From Liolophura sinensis (lineage: Eukaryota; Mollusca; Polyplacophora; Chitonida; Chitonidae), in assembly GCF_032854445.1 (NCBI RefSeq), contig NC_088300.1, forward strand, positions 56,828,984 to 56,892,983: a DNA stretch of 64,000 nt, in the 5' to 3' direction. The notes beneath the pieces are model-generated. The model had not been told where the DNA came from. It saw only the letters and a program-made list of their open reading frames with translations, and ran no database searches. Below are positions 54,833 through 64,000 of the stretch, piece by piece. A program made the translations under genes and the position numbers. The stretch's first letter is position 1. Each line of letters begins with the position of its first letter.

Positions 54833-57160
54833 AGAATCTCACAGACTGTTATGTCCCCAATCAAACACACTGGAATCTACACAGGACTCTCAGATATCAG
54901 GAAAAAGTTCAAGTTAGTCATGGTCGAAATTTATGGTCATTTCGGGTACATTAAGATTTATTTCACCAATACAGATTGGTGAGCAATCTAGTGTTAAATG
55001 TTTTGAAACCTACATCATAAAATAGCTCTAACTCATTTCTAGACTTAAAAAAACTTTTTTCAATAGGCAGCATGCTATTTTAAGATGGCTGCACTTAATG
55101 AGAGGAATGTATTGCTGAGATTTTCAGCACGAACGAGTTTTGTATGGCTATGTACTGGATATGTCTTCAATTTATAAATATCTCTATTACATATGTGTTA
55201 ACCTTAAACAGCCGATCAGGATTTTAATTGACACTTAACACAGTAAACCCTGCCTAATTTCTGCATGTCCTGCACACAAGGAAGTGGGTCAGGGGCCATA
55301 GTAAGGCCCTGGTATTTAGACCCAGAACAGTGGTGTGGTGCAATGTGGAAAATTTCTGCTAAACAAAGAAACAAAACTTGTCAGTGGAGATGATAACCTG
55401 GCACAGGAATACATGTATCCTTATAGAGGTGTACAGAGCCATAAATAGCTTGTGTATCACCCTCCTGGCAAGTTCTAACAGGTGTATTGTGACACGGTGG
55501 TGGGAGCCAGTGTAGCTATGCTGAGTGAATTCCTCTGGAAACAGACCATAAACACAGTTACCATTGTGTTACATAAACACATCAATAATCTGAGACAGGC
55601 AACAAAAACACACATGAGAATTAGGTGTGGGACATTCCTGTAGTCACTATATACGGCCTGTGGGCCAGATATGGAGTCAATTAGGTTTGTGCTATGTAAA
55701 AGGACTGGACAGGTACTTAAGTTAAGCAGACGAGTGTGGTAAGGAGAGACACTTGCATGGCGCACAGACATACATGATGGCCAAATGTCTATCTAACATT
55801 CCTTTAAACCCCTACCCACTTTGTGACAGCTCCTTCTGGAGGAGGGCCAACCCCTGTTACAAAGGCATGGCTTAACAGGAAGGCAGGTCAATAGTGGCCT
55901 CTTCCCAGGCCTGACATATGTATATATACAAGTATGTACATATATGTATGGAGCAGCACATTTGCAGGTTGACATAAGGACTACCCAGTTTCACATAGCT
56001 TACAGGCTGAATATATGGGCCTGTGCTATACATATGCTACTGCCAAGTGCTGAGTGAACCATGCACACAGCAACAGACAAACATACGTCGATCAATTAAA
56101 GACAGTTCCATGGTTTTCACATGTACTAGTCTGCCAGAGCATTCTTTATTAAAAACTATTTCATTCTGACAAAGTTGGCCGTCGTGGATTTTCTCTTAGG
56201 AAGTGTTTCTTGCGCATACAGGCAAGAGGGTTGACAGATTGGAAGTGCAAGATTTTCCTTTGTGATTTAAATATTTTCAGTTGTGGATGATTTTGTTTAA
56301 CTTTCTATGGTTCAGAAAAATGCCACAATTCATCATTTTCTTTTTAATGTGCAGTTCAACGATCTATAGCCTGAACTTCATGGGTTAAATCTGAAGATTT
56401 TCAGCCAAGATATCTACAAAGTTTGTGCATATCTAATAGAAGTCCAATAAATGTACACTCAGTGAGTTACAATACGTCACAATATAGTTCATTCCGATAA
56501 CAATAGTTAATATCTGTTCCACAAGAATAACAATTTGTTAAAAAAAATCACTCCAAACTACCAAACATATTTATGACATGGTGCTTTAGAGAAAATACTG
56601 TATCTTTGCTGCAGAAGAAATTTTAAGAGCAACACATATGTACATGGATAAAGGCTATATATGCAATTGCCAACACACTCCATGCTGTTTAAAAAGGTGC
56701 CAGAACATTGGAAGCATACGTAATTCATAGTATTCACTTCTATAAGGTGTTTTGGTTGTAAAGATTTGGTTGTCAAGATTTGGTTGGATTCTACCTGTGC
56801 ATCAGAGATGTGTTCTACTCTTTGTCATAATACACGTGTTAATAATAACATAATATTGTTTCGAACAGCTCTTCCCACCTTAAATACAAAATCGTGATAA
56901 TAATCCTTAACCCAGCCCGTGAAGTGCTTAGTGCCAAAAATAGAGAAAATGAGAGTTCAGAAATGCTTCCCGTGCAGTCAAAACAGCTGGAAAATACATG
57001 TAGAAAGCCATGCCACAAAACAACTTGTCAATCAAATCTGAAACAGATCTGCATGAAAGCAATCAAGTGGACAGAGGAAGCCATATCAGAAGATGAGGCA
57101 AGATTTTGGGGGGGGAGTAATTGTGGAGCGCCTGCAGACATGCCGAGTGCTTGCCATCTC
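54833..57160. other. Probable intron or intergenic, nothing recognised
   Basis: No gene, RNA or repeat family identified. The + frame starting at 56894 runs on into the 48-bp array and owes its length to it. Confidence 0.4.
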
Positions 57161-57162
57161 AC

Positions 57163-57221
57163 CTGGATATCTGGACTTCTCACCTTTATAGCCTCGTTAC
57201 TACTCTCTCCTCTCACCACCA
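57163..57221 (-). CDS. Weak candidate minus-strand exon with strong splice signals
   Basis: The acceptor on the minus strand is unusually good: TTTTTGACTTCTTCTTGTCAG region before 57221. Two consensus donors follow, ATAAAG|GTGAGA inside and ATCCAG|GTGAGA at the end. One register is open for VVRGESSNEAIKVRSPDIQ. The phase does not link directly to the candidate at 53674-53761. Coding status is unproved. Confidence 0.22.
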
Positions 57222-57312
57222 CTGACAAGAAGAAGTCAAAAACACCATTACAGTTTGTCACAAATGATACAGATAACCCATGCAAACAATTGGAACAGGT
57301 CGTTTGTCACAG

Positions 57313-57757
57313 GTATTTACAGTGTTCCCAGACCGCCTACATGCTTGCACAGGTAGACAGGTATTTACAGTGTTCCCAGACCACCTACATGCTTGCACAG
57401 GTAGACAGGTATTTACAGTGTTCCCAGACCGCCTACATCCTTGCACAGGTAGACAGGTATTTACAGTGTTCCCAGACCGCCTACATGCTTGCACAGGTAG
57501 ACAGGTATTTACAGTGTTCCCAGACCACCTACATGCTTGCACAGGTAGACAGGTATTTACAGTGTTCCCAGACCACATACATGCTTGCACAGGTAGACAG
57601 GTATTTACAGTGTTCCCAGACCGCCTACATCCTTGCACAGGTAGACAGGTATTTACAGTGTTCCCAGACCACATACATGCTTGCACAGGTAGACAGGTAT
57701 TTGCAGTGTTCCCAGACCACCTACATGCTTGCACAGGTAGACAGGTATTTACAGTGC
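57313..57757 (+). repeat. 48-bp minisatellite, 9 full units plus a partial
   Basis: Units start at 57313, 57361, 57409 and so on: GTATTTACAGTGTTCCCAGA, CCGCCTACATGCTTGCACAG, GTAGACAG. The length is a multiple of three, so + (YLQCSQTAYMLAQVDR) and minus (NTCLPVQACRWSGNTV) frames stay open. The unit holds both an acceptor-like TATTTACAG and a donor-like CACAG|GTAGAC. Confidence 0.97.
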
Positions 57758-57980
57758 TCAATAATCAGGCCATTATTAAAAATTTGATCGTTTGGAGGTA
57801 ATCTGAACCATCCTACAAAGTAGGGTCCTCATCTTAATTTTATTGGGCTTATGATGGAATTTCTTTTTATTTTTCTTTACAATCCCTATCTTTTGCATTA
57901 AAAAAATAGGCCTGTGGACCTACACGATGTTTTTTTTTTCAGTGGGACTACCATTAGCAAAGAATTTACTATTTCTGGCT

Positions 57981-58624
57981 GACCAACAGACAATGACAAT
58001 GTTGACTGACCAACCCACAAATACAATGTTGACTGACCAACCGACAATGACAATGTTGACTGACCAACAGACAATGATAATGTTGAATGACCAACCCACA
58101 AATACAATGTTGACTGACCAACCGACAATGACAATGTTGACTGACCAACAGACAATGATAATGTTAACTGACCAACAGACAATGACAATGTTGACTGACC
58201 ACCAGACAATGACAATGTTGACTGACCAACAGACAATGACAATGTTGACTGACCAGTCGACAACTGCAATGTTGACTGACCAACAGACAATGACAATGTT
58301 GACTGACCAACAGACAATGACAATGCTGGCTGACCAGCCGACAACTGCAATGTTGACTGACCAACAGACAATGACAATGTTGACTGACCAACAGACACTG
58401 ACAATGTTGACTGACCAGTCGACAACTGCAATGTTGACTGACCAACAATGACAATGTTGACTGACCAACAGACAATGACAATGTTGACTGACCAACAGAC
58501 AATGACAATGCTGACTGACCAGCCGACAACTGCAATGTTGACTGACCAACAGACAATGACAATGTTGACTGACCAACAGACAATGACAATGTTGACTGAC
58601 CAACCAGCAGTTGCAATACTGACT
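57981..58624 (+). repeat. 27-bp minisatellite, about 24 units, with an 81-bp higher-order period
   Basis: Unit TGACCAACAGACAATGACAA-TGTTGAC, translated as LTDQQTMTM. Variants come in threes (for example with CAGTCGACAACTGCA), giving an 81-bp higher-order repeat. One unit near 58440 is shortened. Frames on both strands are open because of the repeat. Confidence 0.97.
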
Positions 58625-58639
58625 CATACATAGCTTATA

Positions 58640-59267
58640 TTGTTACAATGTTTAGTTGCCAGTAAGTAGCTCACATTTTTCATAAGACCTTCTTGATCTA
58701 GCTAATGCCAGTAACATTTCTTCTGAAGTCTTGATAACAGAAATTTACTATTGCTAGTTTTGTTTGTTACATATCTACATTTGATCAGTTTACACATGTA
58801 CATGTACACATTCTACTAACCCCTTGTATCTATCAAGGTGATTGACAATGGCTTTTTAAGTACTGTGCAGAAGGCATTCTGTTAGCCAGTGTACAGACAT
58901 GGTAACAGACCAAAGGCTTCAGTCACAGTCATCTATGTGTCACATACCTCAAGCTTATTACTTCTCTACTAAGTGTTTACATACACATCCCCTGAACTGT
59001 CTCCCTTTGATGTAAGGTCACCATCAACAACAGATCCTGGATATGTGATGTGCAGGCTATGTGTGCAGCACCGAAGCTAGAGTATTGCAGACTAACCTAT
59101 ATAATACCTTCAGCAACCTACTAGTTCAGGTCCACATTGTAAACATCTCACTTGAACTCTGTTAAAAGTCTCAGGTGAATGCAAAAACTTGACTACAAAT
59201 GGAATGTGAAAGAAAAAACTCACTTTAGACACACAATTGAACCGTAGACGTGCCTTAATTGATTTAT
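58640..59267. other. Non-coding, nothing recognised
   Basis: AT-rich; contains ACATGTACATGTACAC near 58795-58810 but no gene or mobile element. Confidence 0.55.
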
Positions 59268-59541
59268 TTACATATATTTGAATGATGTTTTATGCCCTAC
59301 TCAAGAATATTTCACGGACAGCATTATGGTGGAAATGGCTTAATAGAGAAAGAAAAACATTTCTTAAAGCTTAGTTATTAGGCAATGTTTATATGGACAG
59401 CATTATGATGGAAATGGCTTAATAGAGAAAGAAAAACATTTCTTAAAGCTTAGTTATTAGGCAATGTTTATATGGACAGCATTATGATGGAAATGGCTTA
59501 ATAGAGAAAGAAAAACACTTCTTAAAGCTTAGTTACTAGGC
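59268..59541. repeat. SINE A tail fragment followed by a 79-bp tandem repeat (3 copies)
   Basis: 59268-59332 reads as a minus-strand family A 3' end (TTTTATGCCCTACTCAAGAA, TATTTCACGGACAGCATTAT). The 79-bp units begin at 59316, 59395 and 59474 with GGACAGCATTATG, which is SINE core sequence, so the array was seeded inside the SINE fragment. Confidence 0.85.
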
Positions 59542-60592
59542 ATTACTTGGCATACTCAGCTTCCTTCACACCTGTACACACCTACAACCTACAACCATTA
59601 TGGTCAACTGAACAATCATAAACAGTTAGCATTATTGTCAGAAGAGATACATGAAGTCCTTGTAGTATAAATTTGGGTGGAGCTGGTATTGATATTACAT
59701 ACAAGAAAAGGGTCAACAAAATTACAGTTAATGGCCAGGAATTAATCTGTGTCTTAATCTTACAAATTAGTCAGGTGACAAGCATGTGTGGATAGTAGTG
59801 GGTGTGCAGGTATGTCTATGTAGTCCCTTGTGGCCCTCAGGTATGCAGGTACCTGTGTATTTGCCTGCATTAGCAAATGATTTGTCATCAGCACCAGGTG
59901 TGGTGTGAACAGTCACTTGATGGACTGTTTACAAGCATCCAAGCACAAATGTATATCCCTAAAGAGAACCTAATATATTCAGAGGTATAGATGAATATCT
60001 TATTAATTTGTATTCAATCCTGCATTTGCTTCGAGTGAAGTATTGTCAATATATGCAAAGGAGACAAAACCGCTTTTCTAGTTGAGAATACCAATTAGTG
60101 GAAGTAAACCGGCAGATAATACCAATAAACTGTTAGTTGTGAGAAGTGCTTGCCCATGTGCACACACCTATGCTCCATGGATGAAAGGACTTACAACAAC
60201 AGAATAATTGAGCAAACATCTTATGACCTGCTTGGTCACTGCATTGACTGTATAAACCTTCACACCAGCTTATAGGTACTGCTCATAACTTTCCTATCAA
60301 TTGACTCTTTTGTGGAAATAACAGATTCCGAAAATACATGAATACATTACCACAAAGTATTCACCTCCTAGATGTGCTGGCTTTAATACTATCTCAAGGA
60401 AATTTGTTACGCTCTAGATCTTGACACTACCTGACCCAGGTGTGCACCTGTCCTCATTAACCTTACATGATGCGACACATAAACATCACAGGTAGGTAAC
60501 GGTTAAATATACGTGCATTACGTAACCAGATAATATACATGTATACGTGCACATTTGCACCTTACTGGGAGAAGTATTTAAGTATTTAGGCA
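59542..60592. other. Non-coding, nothing recognised
   Basis: No gene or known repeat identified. Confidence 0.55.
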
Positions 60593-60990
60593 TGGGGTTT
60601 AATGTCGTATTTTACAATTTTTCAGTCAAATGACGACAAGGAGTCATTAGGTGTGTGAACATACATTGTGTCTCCTTGTGCGTGTCCATGTCGCTAAAGT
60701 GCTGGCGCCACTGAAGTATCATGCCGAAGACACCAGACATGACACCCCACCCAGCCACATTATACTGTCACTGGGCCAACCAGTCATGTTTCTTTCCTCT
60801 TATCTCCCATTGCTGAGCACCGAGAGAGGCAGCAATAAGTACCATTTTTGAATGAATGAATGATTATGGCTTAAGGCTACCATTTTTGAAGTCTTTGGTA
60901 TGACCAAACCTGGGTTTGATCCCAGGGTCTCCAGATTTCAAGGCTGATGTTCTACCCATTAAGCCGGGGAAGCAGTCATGCATCATGCTG
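60593..60990 (-). mobile_element. SINE family B-like element, minus strand, with tRNA-like head
   Basis: The + strand starts GGGGTTTAATGTCGTATTTT and CAGTCAAATGACGACAAGGA, the reverse of the family B 3' end. At its far end the minus strand reads CTTAATGGGTAGAACATCAG (A-box-like) and CTGGGATCAAACCCAGG (B-box-like). The middle differs from 10411-10768, so it may be a subfamily or a composite with a second inserted fragment around 60850-60890. The 66-codon frame within it is not a gene. Confidence 0.65.
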
Positions 60991-61473
60991 AGAGAAGGGG
61001 CTAATGTCATATGCATGTGCCGTACATGTTATAGCTCAAACACTACACATATCCTGTAAGTCCTACATTCCAAAGGTTGTTATGTTTATAGAACGTAAGT
61101 ACATACGTAATTCCTTGTTTACTGCGCAGTTAATTGAAATAACAGTTAAGACCAAGTCAGTACATCCGGTCTTAAGCAATCCATGTGGACGACAGAAATT
61201 CTGCTGTATACACCCCACCTTAAGCTGCTCTTAACATGAAAACTGATTGTCAGAAGTTGTTTACACCATAAAAGTTTCCGTAACTGTGCATACCCAGATC
61301 TCAAATGCTTGCACTGTTTCGTCATGTTAAAGTTTATTTAAAACGGATAACTGTGAAAAACATTTTGAAACTAGATGCAAACATCAAAAAATTTGCCGTT
61401 TGATGAGGCACTTACACCATTCAGTTACCATATTTCCAAAGGCTACATTTGTCATTCACTGTAACATACTGTA
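60991..61473. other. Non-coding, nothing recognised
   Basis: Short frames only. Confidence 0.5.
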
Positions 61474-61671
61474 ATTCTTTTCGCATCTTTACAAGATGTT
61501 TATTTAAGCATATTCTGAAGTCATTATTATGTGTTAACTGATAAAAGTATACTTTTTGTAAAGCCCTGAAACTGGCCAATCCACCCAATGTAGTTTTGTA
61601 TCAAAAATCAAATAAAAAATGTGCATAAATTCCACTGAAAGTTGCTCTTTCCTATGCCAAAAAGTTTCACA
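61474..61671 (+). repeat. Dispersed repeat R2, copy 2
   Basis: Partner of 20465-20660, same orientation, with substitutions and small indels. Confidence 0.75.
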
Positions 61672-62588
61672 AGTAAAATACTTCTGACAACTATGTACGA
61701 TATATGCTACAAAATCACTTTGCACGAACTATGTTTATAGGATGAGTTCAGCTACAAAAACAGGCAAATTCAATCCAATTTTTTTTTACTTTGAATCAAA
61801 TTTAATTTTGTATATACCTCATGTTTTTATGAATGCAAGCATATGAAGGCAGGTGTAAAAAAGTTAATTGAAATTATTATAAAGTTAATTAGTTATTGAA
61901 AGAGATAAAATTCCAAGAATTCAATTTTTTTAATGTCTTGGCACATATGGCATTTATCTGCTTTTGTGCTTAAACTCTCCATATAGGTCCATGCAGCAGC
62001 AGTATAATTTGTTCTTATTTTACCAGATAAATCAAAACCAAAACCTGGTTTTTCAAATCTTTTGTCATGTAGCTGTTTTAACATGTACAAACAGGAAGTA
62101 ACTGTTTTAGGAGGCAGAGATATAGGGCATCTGAACTAGGCCAGGCAATATTCTGCAGATAGTACCACCTGGTACAGGGAATCAACCTATTATACTCAAC
62201 AATCAAGGTTCCAATCCCACCAATGTAGCTATATATAATACTGACGCACAATTCTAGGCCCTTCAAATATAAATGTCAACAATGTCCTTTCACCTTTGGT
62301 GTACTTTAACTAGTCTGAGCCTGTTAAGTTTATCAGTCACTGGTTTCAACAGTACTAGAATGAACTCCAGTTTAAATCCAGATCCTACCTGCTTCCATTA
62401 AGGTAAAAAAAAACAAAACAAATTAACTCATTCCACTGCATCTAAAAGGAAAATATCAATTCATTTTTTATTAACTTTGACAACTACATGTACTACTGAT
62501 TTTCAAGTTTTAAAGATGTTTTAAGAGGAACTTTTGTGACTAATGTTTAACATCAGGATATTCATCAATCAATCATTAAAAAGAAAGA
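61672..62588. other. Non-coding, nothing recognised
   Basis: AT-rich; no credible exon, RNA gene or mobile element. Confidence 0.5.
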
Positions 62589-62589
62589 A

Positions 62590-63485
62590 ACTCTTCAGGA
62601 GTATGACGAATCATAGTTACACTCTTCAGGAGTAAGATGAATCATACTGACACTCTTCAGGAGTATGACGAATCATACTGACATTCTTCAGGAGTATGGT
62701 GAATCATAGTTACACTCTTCAGGAGTATGGTGAATCATAGTCACACTCTTCAGGAGTATGGTGAATCACAGTTACACTCTTCAGGAGTATGGTGAATCAT
62801 AGTTACACTCTTCAAGTGTATGGTGAATCATAGTTACACTCTTCAAGTGTATGGTGAATCATAGTTACACTCTTCATGAGTATGGTGAATCATAGTTACA
62901 CTCTTCAGGAGTATGGTGAATCATAGTTACACTCTTCAGGAGTATGGTGAATCATAGTTACACTCTTCAGGAGTATGGTGAATCATAGTTACACTCTTCA
63001 AGAGTATGGTGAATCATAGTTACACTCTTCAGGAGTAAGATGAATCATACGGACACTCTTCAGGAGTATGGTGAATCATAGTTACACTCTTCAAGTGTAT
63101 GGTGAATCATAGTTACACTCTTCAGGAGTATTGTGAATCATAGTTACACTCTTCAAGTGTATGGTGAATCATAGTTACACTCTTCAAGTGTATGGTGAAT
63201 CATAGTTACACTCTTCAGGAGTATTGTGAATTATAGTTACACTCTTCAGGAGTAAGATGAATCGGGGCGGCTTACTTGCCTTCGGTAAGTCATCTCAGTG
63301 AAGCAGCACTAGATAAAAGAGGTGTGGAAATTCGTCCTGCTACAAGGAGGCACATTACAAGTACATGCACCCTAATGATTCCTTCGTCGTCATATGACTG
63401 AAAGATTGTTGAGTACCACGTTAAACCCCAAGCACTCACTCACTCACTCACTCTTCAGGAGTATGAGGAATCATACTGACAAACA
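62590..63485 (+). repeat. 31-bp minisatellite, about 22 units, split by a SINE
   Basis: Unit CACTCTTCAGGAGTATGGTG-AATCATAGTTA. Variants change the block after CTTCA (AGGAGTA, AAGTGTA, AAGAGTA). The array runs to about 63262, is interrupted by a family B SINE, and resumes for one unit after 63452. Confidence 0.97.
63263..63452 (+). mobile_element. SINE family B, 5'-truncated, inside the 31-bp array
   Basis: GGGGCGGCTTACTTGCCTTC, GAAGCAGCACTAGATAAAAG, TTCGTCGTCATATGACTGAA, TTAAACCCCAAGCACTCACT and ACTC repeats. The tail CACTCACTCA passes straight into CTCTTCAGGAGT of the array. No clear target-site duplication is visible. Confidence 0.92.
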
Positions 63486-64000
63486 CTCAAAGATAACCTT
63501 GAATGAAGTACGCACTTACACAGAGCTTTTTAACATGATGATCTACACATCCAGAAAAATATCCAAATTTCATGTACTTGTCCAACTCTTAAAACCGAAT
63601 CTCTAACTTTTGCAAATGTAATGTGTACCATGTTACTCTACATGGTGACTTTGCCATAATTTCTCCAGAGGATTTCCTATTTGTTCTTGACTACCTATAC
63701 ATAGCTTAAACATGGTAATCCCTGTACAAATTTCCTATTACTGGCAACCAAAGAATATATACCCTGACTGGTAAACACAGTGTAATGTATGTTTAGTGTA
63801 TTGATTTAAATGGGTCAACATACAGATATATATAATGTACCATGGAATGGGTTAATAGATACAAGCCAGGTTCAGCAAGGTACTGTTTGTACTCTAATAT
63901 TGATACACGTCTGTTTGACATTTCCATAAAATTAAAGTAAAGGTTTGATAACCTGTACAAACATTGTTTATACTTAAACATGTTCAGGCACAAGAAACTT
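63486..64000. other. Right edge, nothing recognised
   Basis: Non-coding AT-rich sequence to the window end. Confidence 0.5.

Noticed and set aside
56894-57787. 297-codon + frame
   Set aside because: About half of it is the 48-bp array, and the first part lacks recognisable features or good start context.
57898-58633. Frames of 155-235 codons on both strands
   Set aside because: All are produced by the 27-bp array; several registers are open at once.
62590-63262. Regular repeats considered as a CRISPR array
   Set aside because: Units are contiguous without unique spacers, in a eukaryotic genome.

Overview
This is an AT-rich animal genome window, most likely from a mollusc or another lophotrochozoan. 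The evidence is: genes split into many short exons with GT-AG introns, AATAAA polyadenylation signals, dense minisatellites, and several copies of tRNA-derived SINEs. Their 3' ends (tail ...GGCGTAAAACACCAATCAAA with AAAT repeats, and tail ...TTAAACCCCAAGCACTCAC) I recognise as typical of molluscan genomes. There are no bacterial features. Most open frames in the window are chance or repeat-driven; real coding sequence is in short spliced exons.

Layout. 1-1771: a 51-bp minisatellite that runs off the left edge and ends on the first visible exon of gene 1. 1751-6662 (+): the 3' part of a RUN-domain gene, best match RUNDC1, seven exons, with UTR to about 7.83 kb. 7.83-12.0 kb: intergenic DNA with two SINEs. 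12167-28706 (+): a complete TGFBRAP1 (Vps3-type CORVET subunit) gene; 22 coding exons join without a frame break into 861 codons, very close to the vertebrate length of about 860. Its introns hold SINE pieces and five tandem arrays. 29-31 kb: 3' flank and a SINE. 31.1-34.7 kb: a large G-rich minisatellite in three related monomer zones. 34.7-44.5 kb: mostly empty DNA with a 41-bp array, SINEs, and a weak homeodomain-like trace. 44576-46035 (-): the last two exons of an unidentified gene whose C-terminal exon codes 12 Pro/Glu/Arg octapeptides and a basic tail. 46-64 kb: probably introns of that gene plus repeats (48-, 27-, 79- and 31-bp arrays, the last split by a SINE), with three weak candidate upstream exons.

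How the genes relate: gene 1 and TGFBRAP1 lie head to tail on the + strand. TGFBRAP1 acts in endosomal tethering, and RUN-domain proteins often work with small GTPases, but the sequence does not show that the neighbours cooperate.

The most unusual signal is that tandem arrays in the two + strand genes repeat or touch 3' splice sites. The 51-bp array copies the acceptor of the exon it touches about 35 times, and every copy would bring an in-frame stop if used. I found no clear new enzyme or defence system. The identifications come from reading translated exons and from memory of family sequences; no database search was possible.
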